DNA of 64,000 bases, taken from assembly GCF_030409055.1 (NCBI RefSeq), contig NZ_CP116619.1, forward strand, positions 5,161,969-5,225,968, in the 5' to 3' direction. This DNA comes from Trichocoleus desertorum NBK24. Lineage in GTDB: Bacteria > Cyanobacteriota > Cyanobacteriia > FACHB-46. The notes beneath the pieces are model-generated. The model saw nothing but the letters and a program-made list of their open reading frames with translations. It was not told the DNA's origin and did not search any database. Of this stretch, positions 45,059-55,347 are shown piece after piece. The stretch's first letter is position 1. Each line of letters opens with the position of its first letter. Made by a program: the position numbers and the translations under genes.

Positions 45059-46408
45059 TCAGTTTTGCGCCATCGAGACTGATTCTGCCTCAAACCAGGA
45101 GCGATCGAAGTTGCATCCCAAATGCTGTTGAATCCGCAGGAGATCCTGTTCAGCATTTCCTAAGCAGGTGGTAGCTCCGGGGGAAGGTGTGATATTAAAG
45201 CGAATCCCCTCTCCTGGATCAATTTCTGCTTGCCCTAGAATCAGCTTCCGCTGAGTGCGATCGATCAGTTGAGGCCGAATCCCTCCAATGCCGTGGGCGA
45301 ATTCTAAGTCTTCTAGCTGCAACGAGGGCACGATTTTACGAGCATCTTGCAAGAACAAGCGCCGATTCACTACGGGCACCTCAAAGGCTATGTTCTTGAA
45401 GATGTAGTTACGAATGTCTTTCACCTTTAGCAAGTCGCCCAAGACACTCGCCACAGTGCCATCCAGTTTTAGAACTTCTAAGTAATCAATTAAAGTTTTG
45501 AGGTTGTTTCGCTCTAGCAAGGGCAGTGGTAGTGCCGTTGGGCCAAAGCGCGTCTTACCAGGCATGGTGATATCTGGATCACCATGAATCGCCGCGAAGG
45601 GGAGCTTATCATTTTGGACAGTGTAAACCTTGCCGTTCAGCACCTCTGGTGTGAAGTAGAAGTTCCCTGCGACTGGCAAACAGGAATATTCCAACCCAAT
45701 GCCCATGCGGTGAGCAAATAGGAGGCTGTGACCGCCCGCCGAAACTACTACAAAGCGAGCAGTTACTGTGCCCTCAGCGGTGGTGACTTGGTAATGAGAT
45801 CCAACCTGCTCAATGGTTTGGACGGGGTAGCCCAACTTCAGGTCAACGGTTTTATCGGTTACAGCTTGCGCTTGCTCGACAAAAGACTGAGCTAAGGTTC
45901 CATAGTTGATTGCGGTGTATTCTCCTAGAATCGCGATCGCGACTAACTCTTCCGGGCGATCGCTGCCATTCACCTGCACAACCCTAGGCTCAATTTCCGC
46001 AATTCGGGATTTTTCTAGCAGTTCCATGCCGCTGAAATGGGGCTTGAACACCTCATAGCGCTGCTGCAAGAATTCACACTCTTGGGAGCCAACCCCTAAG
46101 ACCATCTTAGGAAACTGATAAATAATCTGATCTCGCACTGCGGGCGGTAGCTGGCTAGCGTAGCGAACTAGCATCTGAGCCGATCGCCGTACTTTAATTG
46201 CTTTTTCTAGCGTGTAGTTGGTCTCAATGTCGCCGCAATGGATCGTCTGGCTGTTATTCGTGGCTTTTGAGTTGACTGAGGCAACACTAGGATACTTTTC
46301 TATCAGCGCCACCCGCTTCAAATCTGTAAAAGTTGCCAAAGAGTAGAGCAGGGCTGCTCCTGCTACCCCACCCCCAATGACCACAACATCGTATTCCTGA
46401 TTGACCAT
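45059..46408 (-). CDS. Malate:quinone oxidoreductase-like FAD-dependent protein
   Basis: N-terminal FAD motif VVIGGGVAGAALLYSL, then TNNSQTIHCGDIETNY and a C-terminal TPSPGATTCLGNAEQDL, which correspond to Mqo blocks. At 449 residues it is shorter than typical Mqo (about 490-550), so it may be a related FAD-dependent 2-hydroxyacid oxidase rather than true malate oxidase. It would act at the membrane, reducing quinone. It is monocistronic. Confidence 0.8.
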   Translation of the reverse strand: MVNQEYDVVVIGGGVAGAALLYSLATFTDLKRVALIEKYPSVASVNSKATNNSQTIHCGDIETNYTLEKAIKVRRSAQMLVRYASQLPPAVRDQIIYQFPKMVLGVGSQECEFLQQRYEVFKPHFSGMELLEKSRIAEIEPRVVQVNGSDRPEELVAIAILGEYTAINYGTLAQSFVEQAQAVTDKTVDLKLGYPVQTIEQVGSHYQVTTAEGTVTARFVVVSAGGHSLLFAHRMGIGLEYSCLPVAGNFYFTPEVLNGKVYTVQNDKLPFAAIHGDPDITMPGKTRFGPTALPLPLLERNNLKTLIDYLEVLKLDGTVASVLGDLLKVKDIRNYIFKNIAFEVPVVNRRLFLQDARKIVPSLQLEDLEFAHGIGGIRPQLIDRTQRKLILGQAEIDPGEGIRFNITPSPGATTCLGNAEQDLLRIQQHLGCNFDRSWFEAESVSMAQN

Positions 46409-46674
46409 CCCAGAGCCTGCTGAATCCCTAAACTTCTTCAGCGTATCGTATTCAGGGGTAATTCAGGTCCGTAAACCTTGTACTAATGCCAAGTGTTTTT
46501 TGTTCAAAAGAGCAAGTGCCTTGGACATGCAGGGAAATATTCCTCAAGTCTAATGATCAACTAACGCGCCGTGAATTGAATGAGATACAGCACAGTATTT
46601 ACAAACTCCGAAAAGAGATCAGAGGGGCTAGGAAAGGTTGCTAGGGCGTCAATACAAACATTGAGGAGCGAAAA

Positions 46675-47070
46675 GTGAAAAATTCGGGATTCTGGAAATC
46701 TGTATTTCTCACAAAGTCTGTGATTACTAGCGTTGAGGGTGCAGCATTATTCGTCGGTGACGCTTGGTTGCGGGCATTCCTTCACACCGCTCCCTTGGTT
46801 AATGTTGAGTACTCCCAACTGTTCTTTGGGCTAGTATTCTTTATCGGTGTTGCTTATTGGTGGGTTGGTAGTGATCTTGACAGTAATCATGGAATTGTCA
46901 GGTTTGGTATTGGTGCCCAATCGCTCGTTTTCGCTCTCCTGGCTTATCACACGGCGATCGGTAATATTCACCCAATTTATCTACTTCCAGGGATTATTGA
47001 TTTGATCTACGCAGTTCTCTATAGCGCCTTTCTATATTTCTACAATCAAACCAAACCAGCGTTTGAGTAA
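46675..47070 (+). CDS. Hypothetical four-helix membrane protein
   Basis: 131 residues with four hydrophobic segments (about 12-32, 49-68, 78-98, 101-122). No family is recognised. It starts at GTG, supported by GAGGAG seven bases upstream. Confidence 0.72.
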   Translation: MKNSGFWKSVFLTKSVITSVEGAALFVGDAWLRAFLHTAPLVNVEYSQLFFGLVFFIGVAYWWVGSDLDSNHGIVRFGIGAQSLVFALLAYHTAIGNIHPIYLLPGIIDLIYAVLYSAFLYFYNQTKPAFE

Positions 47071-47223
47071 AAGGGAGCCTGAGGTAGCATTTTCCTAGGT
47101 AAGCTCTATTCCTTTAAGCTTCTGTCAAGGTTTTGAGATATAGCCAAAGTTAGAGGTAATTTCTGTGGTTAGCAGTAAGTTAGGGAATAAGTGAATCTCA
47201 AAGATAGCTCAAGGATATTTGAT

Positions 47224-47409
47224 ATGGAAACTACAAAAAAGAATTTTGCTCCAGGATCTAGTGAAGATCTTTCAACGGTGATTGATCATGGTCAGGACGG
47301 CCTGAATCCTAATAAAAGCCTTCCAGTGAAATTAACCTTTTGGCTGTCAATGGGAGCCTCAGCGATTGTCCTTTTGGCGACGCTTTATTATTACGGAGTT
47401 TTCTCCTGA
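47224..47409 (+). CDS. Small single-pass membrane protein, 61 residues
   Basis: A soluble N-terminus is followed by one C-terminal helix (LTFWLSMGASAIVLLATLYYYG). I start at ATG 47224 with AAGGA eight bases upstream rather than at the longer GTG 47191. No family is recognised. Confidence 0.65.
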   Translation: METTKKNFAPGSSEDLSTVIDHGQDGLNPNKSLPVKLTFWLSMGASAIVLLATLYYYGVFS

Positions 47410-47541
47410 TCAACTGATACCTAGCAAACCTCCTGGGTTGCTAAATTCATGGCAGCGCCTTTGATGTGTCAAGCAATCCTCAAAGCGCTGCCATAGTTTT
47501 GTGTTGATGTATCTAATTATTCGGTTTAAGGAGATAGAAGC

Positions 47542-47787
47542 ATGACTAAGAAGCGTGGCGAAAAAAGTGAGGAAGACCAAAACCAATCTCATCCAGCGGG
47601 CGATCGCCCTAAAGAGGTAGAAACCTATGATGTCCTCAAGTTAGTCCGCACAGGTGGCTTTGAGGGTGATCCACAAGAGATTTTAGGTAATCCCGCCGTC
47701 GCTCCAGAAATGATCCAAGAAGGCAGAGATCTGAGACCCGATTTGTTTAGAGAGGCGGACGAAGTTAGCCCCGATCAGCAAGCTTAG
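47542..47787 (+). CDS. Small hydrophilic hypothetical protein, 81 residues
   Basis: Highly charged N-terminus (MTKKRGEKSEEDQ), then EVETYDVLKLVRTGGFEGDP. It appears disordered. AAGGAG lies before the ATG. No family is recognised, but the good ribosome site supports translation. Confidence 0.62.
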   Translation: MTKKRGEKSEEDQNQSHPAGDRPKEVETYDVLKLVRTGGFEGDPQEILGNPAVAPEMIQEGRDLRPDLFREADEVSPDQQA

Positions 47788-47953
47788 GTAATTTAGAGTG
47801 GATTGGGGCGATCGCAAAAATTCCACCCAAAATTACTTCTCTGGGTCGCAACGTTTACTATTGAAGCTGGGGTAGTTCGATTCTTGCTAAGATTTTTTGG
47901 TAAAGTCCACCCCCTTCTACAGTAGACTTCAATTTTTCTGGGTTCCAAAGTCA

Positions 47954-49891
47954 ATGAGTATCTTCACACTACAGTCGGTTCAAAAAGACTTTGGCATCAA
48001 AGAAATTCTTAAAGATGCCAGTTTTAGCCTTAACCCCGACGACAAAGTGGGCTTAATTGGCACCAACGGCTCTGGTAAATCAACCCTTCTGAAAATGATT
48101 GCAGGGCTAGAACCGATTGATAGTGGACAAATTCTAGTCAATTCTGGTGCCAAGATTGTCTACCTCCCTCAGCAGCCTGACCTGGATGAAAACCACACGG
48201 TTCTAGAGCAAGTCTTTGCGGACAGTGGAGAAGGAATGACGCTAGTACGGGAGTATGAAGAACTCTCGGACAAATTGGCTCATGGGCAGGGTGATGCCAC
48301 TCAGCTCATGGCTAGGCTATCCGTTGTTTCCCAGCGCATGGATGCGGTTAATGCGTGGGAACTGGAGACCCAAGCCAAAATTGTTCTCACCAAACTGGGC
48401 ATTGAAGATTTTGAAGCGAAGATTGGCTCTCTTTCTGGCGGATACCGTAAGCGTATTGCCTTAGCTGCTGCGCTGATGGCTAACCCGGATGTGTTGCTGA
48501 TGGATGAGCCTACCAACCACCTAGATGCGCTCTCGGTGGAATGGTTGCAAAGCTATCTCAACCGCTTTCGGGGGGCACTCCTACTCATTACTCACGATCG
48601 CTACTTTCTCGATCGCGTGACTAATCGCATCATTGAAATCGACCGAGGAGATCTTTACAGTTACTCTGGCAACTATTCCTATTACTTAGAGAAAAAAGCC
48701 CTGGCTGAAGAATCGGCGGTGAGCAGTCAGCGGAAGCACCAAGGAGTTTTGCGGCGAGAACTAGAGTGGCTGAAGCGTGGCCCTAAAGCCCGCAGCACCA
48801 AGCAAAAAGCTCGGATTCAGCGCATTCAAGATATGCGATCGCAGGAATTCAAGCAAGGCCCAGGCAAAGTGGAAATATCCACTCCAGGCCGTCGCATTGG
48901 CAAAAAAGTTATTGACTTAGTTAATATCTCTAAAGCCTACGATGACCGTACCTTAATCAAAGACTTTACCTACAATTTCAACCCCGAAGACCGCGTGGGC
49001 ATTATTGGCGGCAATGGGGCAGGAAAGTCCACGCTGATGAATATCATCACTGGGCGGGTGCAGCCAGATGCAGGTACCGTCGAGATCGGTTCCACCATTC
49101 ACATTGGCTATTTTGACCAACACTCAGAAGAGTTGCTCACTGCGCTCAACGAAGATCAGCGGGTGATCGACTACATCAAGGAAGTGGGAGAGTTTGTTAA
49201 AGTCGCTGATGGCACTCAGATTAGTGCCTCTCAAATGCTAGAGCGCTTTCTGTTTCCTGGTAATCAGCAATATGCCCCCATTCACAAACTTTCTGGAGGC
49301 GAAAAACGTCGGTTATTTCTACTGCGGATCTTGATGGGTGCGCCCAATGTGTTGATCCTGGATGAACCAACCAATGATTTGGACGTGCAAACACTGGCAG
49401 TTTTGGAGGAATATTTAGAGGACTTTAATGGTTGCGTGATTGCTGTTTCTCATGATCGCTATTTCCTCGATCGCGCCATAGACACAATTTTTGCCTTAGA
49501 ACCAGACGGAACTTTACGCCAATATCCTGGTAGCTACTCAGTTTATCTAGACTTCAAGAAAAAAGAGGAAGAAGAAGAAACCAAGCAAGTTGCGACTGCA
49601 AAGCCAGACCAGGCAGCAGCTTCAGCCACCCCAGATCAACCCACTGCTAAATCGGCAAATGGCGATAAATCACGAAAAATCTCTTATAAAGAAAAGCGTG
49701 AATTTGAGCTACTAGAAACTAAAATTCCTGAGATGGAAGCAGAAAAAGAAGCGATCGAAAAGACGCTTTACAACAACCCACCTTCTGGTTTTAGTGAGGT
49801 GCAGAACCTCTCAGAACGCTTGGCAGAACTGACTCAAGCGATCGATGAGGCAACTGAGCGCTGGATGGAATTAGCAGAACTGGTTGCTTAG
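47954..49891 (+). CDS. ABC-F family ATPase
   Basis: Two ABC modules in one chain without membrane helices: Walker A GTNGSGKST and GGNGAGKST, signatures LSGGYRKR and LSGGEKRR, and Walker B segments VLLMDEPTNHLD and VLILDEPTNDLD. A charged linker joins them, and the C-terminal coiled coil is Uup-like. ABC-F proteins act on ribosomes. I start at ATG 47954 because it begins the conserved domain; an upstream in-frame start at 47897 adds an unlikely leader. Confidence 0.93.
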   Translation: MSIFTLQSVQKDFGIKEILKDASFSLNPDDKVGLIGTNGSGKSTLLKMIAGLEPIDSGQILVNSGAKIVYLPQQPDLDENHTVLEQVFADSGEGMTLVREYEELSDKLAHGQGDATQLMARLSVVSQRMDAVNAWELETQAKIVLTKLGIEDFEAKIGSLSGGYRKRIALAAALMANPDVLLMDEPTNHLDALSVEWLQSYLNRFRGALLLITHDRYFLDRVTNRIIEIDRGDLYSYSGNYSYYLEKKALAEESAVSSQRKHQGVLRRELEWLKRGPKARSTKQKARIQRIQDMRSQEFKQGPGKVEISTPGRRIGKKVIDLVNISKAYDDRTLIKDFTYNFNPEDRVGIIGGNGAGKSTLMNIITGRVQPDAGTVEIGSTIHIGYFDQHSEELLTALNEDQRVIDYIKEVGEFVKVADGTQISASQMLERFLFPGNQQYAPIHKLSGGEKRRLFLLRILMGAPNVLILDEPTNDLDVQTLAVLEEYLEDFNGCVIAVSHDRYFLDRAIDTIFALEPDGTLRQYPGSYSVYLDFKKKEEEEETKQVATAKPDQAAASATPDQPTAKSANGDKSRKISYKEKREFELLETKIPEMEAEKEAIEKTLYNNPPSGFSEVQNLSERLAELTQAIDEATERWMELAELVA

Positions 49892-49951
49892 GTTGTGGCA
49901 GCGCGATCGCCCTTAACTATGTTTTTGGGAATTGAGAAGCGATCGCTGACA

Positions 49952-50755
49952 CTACTGAAAAATTACTTCAGGCTCAAGCTCAAACACGTATTCGTAATCA
50001 AAACAAAAAGACTTTAAGTGGCGAATGATTGAGAAGCCAAAGTTAGTGACTACATCCGTCGTAAAGGTAGCCATTACCAACTCTATGAGTTTTTTCTCAG
50101 ACACCTTAGGCTTTTGAATAAAATGGTCGCGCTTGGCAAAGAACACATCTACATCTCTAGGAACAATAATCCCGTTAATTTGGTGGGCCTTTTGGATTGG
50201 CTTGATGTAGGTTTTAATAAAAGCTTCTTGATTTCGTTGTAGGCGATATAGTTTTTCGTGTTCCCACCAGCTCATCCGAAACATCATTTTGAGTAATTCA
50301 AAACCCAAAATGTAGTTAAAAACGTTGTTTCTCTCTTCAATATTAGTGACTAATTTAAGCGCAGATTCTAAATACAAATCTGGTTGCCGATGAGCATCCT
50401 GAGCAGAATGGATATAAAACTGCCGAATATAATTTCTTAATACTAATTCGCTCAGTTCTGTGTGAATCTGAAACTCATTGAGATAGTTTTTGACTCTTTC
50501 CTTGTTTTCCCGATCCTGTAAAACTCTACAGACCAAACCATCAGCGGTATAGTCGTCTAGAAACTCAGCCTGCTTTTCAGGAGGAGTTGCACAGATTAAG
50601 TGGCAGAGGGACAAAACATAACGACGCTGTTCCCAGGGCAAGCTCTCAGCCCATTTTTGTACTTCTAAAGGCAGCTTATTCAAAATGCTTTCTGCTGTTT
50701 GAGGTGCAGCAGTGAATCCTCCTTTATGCTTTTGCTGAGTCATAAGCTGAAGCAT
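49952..50755 (-). CDS. Conserved hypothetical protein, cytosolic
   Basis: About 267 residues, mostly helical, with WAESLPWEQRRYVLSLCHL and PPEKQAEFLDDYTADGLV near the start. I recall similar cyanobacterial proteins but no established function. The start is uncertain: TTG 50767, ATG 50755 and ATG 50743 are all possible, none with a clear ribosome site. Confidence 0.7.
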   Translation of the reverse strand: MLQLMTQQKHKGGFTAAPQTAESILNKLPLEVQKWAESLPWEQRRYVLSLCHLICATPPEKQAEFLDDYTADGLVCRVLQDRENKERVKNYLNEFQIHTELSELVLRNYIRQFYIHSAQDAHRQPDLYLESALKLVTNIEERNNVFNYILGFELLKMMFRMSWWEHEKLYRLQRNQEAFIKTYIKPIQKAHQINGIIVPRDVDVFFAKRDHFIQKPKVSEKKLIELVMATFTTDVVTNFGFSIIRHLKSFCFDYEYVFELEPEVIFQ

Positions 50756-50767
50756 TAGTGCGACCAA

Positions 50768-51169
50768 ATTAACTAAAAGGGATAAATCACTGTAAAACCT
50801 AAGAGAAAAACTAGAAATTTTTTCGGCTTGATGGAGAATTTACGTTACGGTATGAAGCTGACCTTGATAGAGTGGATGGGTTTAGCTGATAAGAAAGTTA
50901 ATAAAAACGAATCGTTCAGGATTTTATATAGCTACTTATTCACTAACAAATTAGGATCTGCGTTGTATTGGTAAATACCCTGAATATCAAGCCGAATTAA
51001 GTAAATATGCTGACCTTTGTCAGTAAAAGCTCGGTTGACGATCGCTAGACCCAACTAGATTTGGCTTTTCTAGTTCGAGCCTGGGAAAAGGAGTCCCGCT
51101 ATTTGTCCCAATTGGCATCGAAGCCTCGTACAATGAATGGCACGTATTCTGTGACTCAGGAGCTTAGCC
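50768..51169. other. Divergent intergenic region upstream of ccmK3
   Basis: About 400 bp, AT-rich on the left. It holds the ccmK promoter and ribosome site listed separately. No gene is seen. Confidence 0.4.
51129..51134 (+). promoter_or_regulatory. Candidate -10 element of the ccmK3-ccmK4 operon
   Basis: TACAAT at 51129-51134, about 36 bases before the ccmK3 ATG, leaves room for AGGAG (51159-51163). No strong -35 is seen at 17 bases. Confidence 0.35.
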
Positions 51170-51481
51170 ATGCCAGCGGCAGTTGGCGTTATTCAAACAC
51201 TAGGGTTTCCAGGGGTGCTAGCAGCAGCCGATGCGATGGTCAAGGCAGCGGCAGTGACCTTGGTGTATTACGGTCTAGCCGAAAGAGGTGAGTTTCTAGT
51301 TGCTGTGCGGGGACCAGTCTCAGAAGTGCAACAAGCAGTAAAGGCTGGAATTGCATCGGCAGAGCAAGTATTTGGGGCTCAAGTAGTGAGCCATTACATT
51401 ATTCCCAATCCTCCGGAAAATGTAGAACAGGTGCTCCCCATTCATTACACCGAGCAAGATGAGCCATTCCGCATGTTCTAA
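51170..51481 (+). CDS. ccmK3: Carboxysome shell protein CcmK3
   Basis: A BMC-domain protein (103 residues). It begins [20 protein letters not shown] and includes VTLVYYGLAERGEFLVAVRG and a C-terminal YTEQDEPFRMF. The pore loop (YYGLAERGEF) lacks the usual KIGSG-type sequence, which is typical of CcmK3, known from other cyanobacteria to associate with CcmK4. AGGAG precedes the ATG. It forms an operon with ccmK4. Confidence 0.93.
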   Translation: MPAAVGVIQTLGFPGVLAAADAMVKAAAVTLVYYGLAERGEFLVAVRGPVSEVQQAVKAGIASAEQVFGAQVVSHYIIPNPPENVEQVLPIHYTEQDEPFRMF

Positions 51482-51560
51482 TCAAGGCGGGATGAAGATC
51501 CACCTTTCTATGGCAGTTTTTAGCTCTCTTACTTAACTTTTTAATTCAGGAGATTTGGCA

Positions 51561-51920
51561 ATGCCTCCACAGGCGGGTAGTTCAGCACAAGCTATTGGAT
51601 CAATTGAGACGAAAGGCTTTCCAGCAGTACTGGCGGCAGCCGACGCCATGGTTAAAGCAGGTCGTGTCACATTAGTTGGGTATATTCGGGCTGGCAGCGC
51701 TCGTTTTACCGTTAATGTGCGAGGCGATGTCTCCGAAGTTAAAACTGCTATGGCAGCGGGTATTGAAGCAGTAGAAAGCGTTTACGGTGGTGCTTTGGAG
51801 ACTTGGGTGATTATTCCTCGTCCTCACGAAAACGTGGAAGCAGTACTACCCATTGGTTACACCAACGAAGTGCAACAGTACCGCGATGCCGTTAATCGCC
51901 CCATTGCGCCCCGGAGCTAA
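51561..51920 (+). CDS. ccmK4: Carboxysome shell protein CcmK4
   Basis: A BMC-domain protein (119 residues) with [19 protein letters not shown] and the pore loop [10 protein letters not shown]. The C-terminal [18 protein letters not shown] is long, as in CcmK4. The hexameric shell protein may form pores for metabolites. AGGAG eight bases before ATG 51561 fixes the start. Confidence 0.93.
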   Translation: MPPQAGSSAQAIGSIETKGFPAVLAAADAMVKAGRVTLVGYIRAGSARFTVNVRGDVSEVKTAMAAGIEAVESVYGGALETWVIIPRPHENVEAVLPIGYTNEVQQYRDAVNRPIAPRS

Positions 51921-52062
51921 GCTTCTACCAGCTTGCTAATTCGTTATATTAGTTTGAGCGGCTGCCATTTGAGGTATTTTGCTGTAGGTTTCCAGAGTTT
52001 GAGAAACTAGCAGCGATCTCTATGGCTGGCCGCTATTTTATTTATTGCGATCGCTACACCGC

Positions 52063-53853
52063 ATGCCTAAGCCGCCCCAAAAACCCTCCGCGCAGCACCC
52101 CCTGCAACGCCTTTTCCAGTATGGTCATCGTTACCACGCCCAGATCCGTTGGGCGATCGCCTGCTCCATCCTGAACAAAATTTTTGATTTAGCACCCCCT
52201 GCCCTGATTGGAGCGGCAGTTGATGTGGTGGTACAAAAACAAAATTCTTGGCTGGCCCAATTCGGGGTGCAAGATGTCTTTTGGCAATTGGTCATTCTGT
52301 CGGTGCTCAGTGGTGTTATTTGGGCCTTAGAGTCAGCTTTTGAATATGCCTATGCTCGGCTCTGGCGCAATCTGGCGCAAAACATTCAACACGACTTGCG
52401 CTTAGATGCTTACGGACACCTGCAAGACTTGGAACTGGCTTTTTTTGAGGAACGCAGCACTGGCGGCTTAATGTCAATTCTCAGCGACGACATTAACCAA
52501 CTAGAGCGGTTTTTAGATTTCGGAGCCAACGAAGTGCTCCAAGTTGCCACTACAGTCGTGATCATTGGAGGAGCCTTTTTTGTTCTGGCTCCGAGTGTAG
52601 CTTGGCTCGCCATGTTACCCATGCCCTTTATTCTGTGGGGTTCGATCGCCTTTCAGAAGCGGTTAGCCCCCCGTTATGCCGAGGTGCGAGAAAAAGTTGG
52701 TTTACTCAACGGTCAACTCTCTAACAACCTCAGCGGCATCACCACGATCAAAAGCTTTACTACTGAGGGCTATGAGCGATCGCGGATTGCAGCAGAAAGT
52801 GAAGGTTATCGCCGCAGTAACTATCGCGCCATTCAGCTCAGTGCTGCCTTTGTCCCGCTGATTCGCATGATCATCTTGTTTGGCTTTATTGCCATTCTGT
52901 TGTTGGGTGGCATGGAGGCAGTCGCGGGTAGGCTCTCGGTGGGGAGTTATAGCGTCATGGTGTTTCTGACCCAGCGTTTGTTGTGGCCGCTGACTCGCCT
53001 AGGTGAAACTCTAGACCAGTACCAGCGGGCAATGGCTTCCACTAACCGGGTGATGAATCTGCTAGACACCCCGATTGAAATCCATTCGGGCCATTTATCG
53101 CTGCCTGTAAAATCAGTGCGCGGTGAAGTGGATTTGCAGCATGTTACGTTTGCCTATCGCGATCGCCAACCCGTAATTGAGGATTTGTCGCTACACATTC
53201 CTGCCGGAAAAACCATCGCCATTGTCGGTTCTACAGGCTCTGGTAAAAGCACTTTAGTCAAATTGCTGCTGCGACTGTACGAAATTCAGTCTGGAACCAT
53301 TACCCTCGATGGCATTCCTCTACAGGATTTGCAGTTACAAGACTTGCGCGGCGCGATCGGTCTAGTCAGTCAGGACGTATTTCTCTTCCACGGGACAGTC
53401 AGAGAAAATATTGCCTATGGTAGTCCCACATCAAGCTCAGACGAAATTATTGCCGCAGCCAAGGTCGCAGAAGCCCACGACTTCATCATGCAATTGCCTC
53501 AAGGTTACGACACGATTGTGGGTGAACGGGGCCAAAAGCTATCTGGAGGACAGCGACAACGTTTGGCGATCGCCCGTGCTGTCCTCAAAGACCCGCCGAT
53601 TTTGATTTTGGATGAAGCCACCTCTGCCGTAGACAACGAGACCGAAGCCGCGATCCAAAGATCCCTCGAAAGGATTACTCAAAACCGTACCACCATCGCG
53701 ATCGCCCACCGACTCTCCACCGTCCGGAACGCTGACTGTATCTACGTCATGGAGCAAGGCCGTTTAGTTGAAAAAGGTCGGCACGAACAACTCATAGATC
53801 GCTCAGGGATTTATGCCAGCTTGTGGCGTGTCCAGACTGGTTTAAGGGTATGA
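52063..53853 (+). CDS. ABC exporter, fused membrane and ATPase domains
   Basis: An N-terminal membrane domain with six helices (about residues 20-310) and a C-terminal NBD: Walker [11 protein letters not shown]-loop, signature [14 protein letters not shown], Walker [13 protein letters not shown] and an H-loop. It works as a homo- or heterodimer exporting lipids, drugs or peptides; the substrate is unknown. ATG 52063 is preferred over TTG 52045, which lies in a HIP1 octamer. It is monocistronic. Confidence 0.92.
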   Translation: MPKPPQKPSAQHPLQRLFQYGHRYHAQIRWAIACSILNKIFDLAPPALIGAAVDVVVQKQNSWLAQFGVQDVFWQLVILSVLSGVIWALESAFEYAYARLWRNLAQNIQHDLRLDAYGHLQDLELAFFEERSTGGLMSILSDDINQLERFLDFGANEVLQVATTVVIIGGAFFVLAPSVAWLAMLPMPFILWGSIAFQKRLAPRYAEVREKVGLLNGQLSNNLSGITTIKSFTTEGYERSRIAAESEGYRRSNYRAIQLSAAFVPLIRMIILFGFIAILLLGGMEAVAGRLSVGSYSVMVFLTQRLLWPLTRLGETLDQYQRAMASTNRVMNLLDTPIEIHSGHLSLPVKSVRGEVDLQHVTFAYRDRQPVIEDLSLHIPAGKTIAIVGSTGSGKSTLVKLLLRLYEIQSGTITLDGIPLQDLQLQDLRGAIGLVSQDVFLFHGTVRENIAYGSPTSSSDEIIAAAKVAEAHDFIMQLPQGYDTIVGERGQKLSGGQRQRLAIARAVLKDPPILILDEATSAVDNETEAAIQRSLERITQNRTTIAIAHRLSTVRNADCIYVMEQGRLVEKGRHEQLIDRSGIYASLWRVQTGLRV

Positions 53854-54016
53854 GGACTGGTTTAAGGGTATGAGTAGGTCTAGGGCGAATTCTTGAGACT
53901 GTTAGCTTAAGAACAGTCTTCTCAGCGGGAATCGCTAAAATTATATCTAGAGGGGATGACGACCCACCCCTTACGCAAGTTAACCTATCAGAGTTAGTTA
54001 GAAAACTAAGCCCTTT

Positions 54017-54214
54017 ATGGAATCAGGTGGCCAATCCGCCAACCCTCCGGATCGACCTAGTCATAGGTTAGCCGATGTTGTTGGCACTGTAATAGCCTTG
54101 TTGACCTTAACCTTACCGATTTACGTGATTGCTCATTATTCACCTAGCACCTCAGAATCCTTGCAACCGAAGCCGACTTACTCGCTGCCCAAGGCAAGGA
54201 ACCAGGAGAACTAA
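54017..54214 (+). CDS. Small single-pass membrane protein, 65 residues
   Basis: Soluble Pro/Ser-rich N-terminus, one helix (LADVVGTVIALLTLTLPIYVIAHY), and a Ser/Pro-rich tail. Similar small cyanobacterial proteins exist, but none has a known function. No ribosome site is clear. Confidence 0.55.
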   Translation: MESGGQSANPPDRPSHRLADVVGTVIALLTLTLPIYVIAHYSPSTSESLQPKPTYSLPKARNQEN

Positions 54215-54371
54215 TGTAAGTAACGTAAATCACTTTAAGTTGTTTTGGGCAACCCGGATAGCAGTTTTTAGCACCACTTCAATCATGAGCCTCCGTATTA
54301 GAAGTTCGGCATTAACCGTATTCCCCTAAAATGCTAAATAACTAGTGTGAACTGGTTACTTAGTTGGGTGG

Positions 54372-54414
54372 AAGTAAAGTGAAGAGTTTTATTACAAGAC
54401 TCTTCACTTTACTT
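54372..54414. repeat. 19-bp hairpin upstream of ppa
   Basis: AAGTAAAGTGAAGAGTTTT (54372-54390) pairs with 54396-54414 over the loop ATTAC with one wobble. The symmetry is far beyond a normal terminator. It may be a terminator for the 54017 gene or a mobile palindrome. Confidence 0.65.
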
Positions 54415-54459
54415 GTGCTTGCATAGGTTGGCTAGCTCAGCCAATCTACGGGTGTCTAT

Positions 54460-54487
54460 TTGACATCTGCTTGACATTTGCTTGACA
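54460..54487 (+). promoter_or_regulatory. Three TTGACA repeats on an 11-bp pitch upstream of ppa
   Basis: TTGACA at 54460, 54471 and 54482, each followed by TCT or TTT. The first two gaps equal one helical turn, as with tandem sites for OmpR/PhoB-type regulators, and any copy could serve as a -35. No single good -10 pairs with all of them. Confidence 0.5.
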
Positions 54488-54540
54488 TCTAACTATTTCC
54501 TGTAGACCGCTTCTGTATTCTGTTAACTTGGAGAAACACT

Positions 54541-55083
54541 GTGGACTTATCACGCATTCCTGCACAGCCTAAAGCAGGTTTGATCAACGTCCTAATCGAA
54601 ATTCCTGCGGGTAGCAAAAACAAGTACGAGTACGATAAAGACCTGCAAGCTATGGCGCTCGATCGCGTCCTCTATGCCTCTGTCCAGTACCCATACGACT
54701 ATGGCTTTGTGCCCAATACACTGGCGGATGATGGCGATCCCCTCGATGGCATGGTGATCATGGATCAGCCCACTTTTCCAGGGTGTGTGATTGCGGCTCG
54801 TCCCATTGGGATGCTAGAGATGATTGATGGCGGCGATCGCGACGAAAAGATTCTTTGTGTTCCTGATAAAGACCCTCGTTACGCTAACGTCAAGTCTCTT
54901 AAAGACATTCCTCAACACCGCCTAGATGAGATTGCCGAGTTCTTCAGAACTTACAAGAATCTGGAGAAGAAAGTGACCGAAATTTTGGGCTGGAAAGATG
55001 TCGATCAAGTCATGCCCTTGGTTGAAGAGTGTATCAAAGCGGGTAGTGAAAAGGGTCGAGATTCTGACTCTGGAACTCACTAA
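54541..55083 (+). CDS. ppa: Soluble inorganic pyrophosphatase
   Basis: Family I PPase, 180 residues. Active-site blocks are [21 protein letters not shown] and the metal-binding DGDPLDGMV, with later K-rich DKDPRY. It hydrolyses PPi to drive biosynthesis. It starts at GTG 54541 with GGAGA seven bases before it. Upstream phased TTGACA repeats may regulate it. Confidence 0.96.
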   Translation: MDLSRIPAQPKAGLINVLIEIPAGSKNKYEYDKDLQAMALDRVLYASVQYPYDYGFVPNTLADDGDPLDGMVIMDQPTFPGCVIAARPIGMLEMIDGGDRDEKILCVPDKDPRYANVKSLKDIPQHRLDEIAEFFRTYKNLEKKVTEILGWKDVDQVMPLVEECIKAGSEKGRDSDSGTH

Positions 55084-55157
55084 AGCTTTAGCACTTACCT
55101 AAAAAATATGGAGCAGGCGATGCCTAAAAGCCTAACCTGAGCTGACCTCTCCCCCGC

Positions 55158-55179
55158 CCCCTCTCCTACAGGAGAGGGG
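55158..55179 (+). terminator. Terminator hairpin after ppa
   Basis: CCCCTCTCC (55158-55166) and GGAGAGGGG (55171-55179) pair perfectly over TACA. No T tract follows, so it may instead be a common cyanobacterial intergenic palindrome. Confidence 0.5.
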
Positions 55180-55347
55180 TGCCGCAAGTGGGGCAGCAAC
55201 TCCTAGTATTTACTTAGCCGATCCCAAAAGCTTCCCGACTTTAATAACTTGTGCCAGTATAGACGAAATGGGAGTGTACATAATTAATTAAGGTGTTTGG
55301 GTGACCTGAGGCTTTAAACTTTTTCCTTTAGAAGACTTTTCTATACT

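Larger units (their letters stand above)
54215..54540. other. Regulatory intergenic region before ppa
   Basis: About 325 bp. It holds a long hairpin and three phased TTGACA repeats, listed separately. No gene is seen. Confidence 0.55.
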
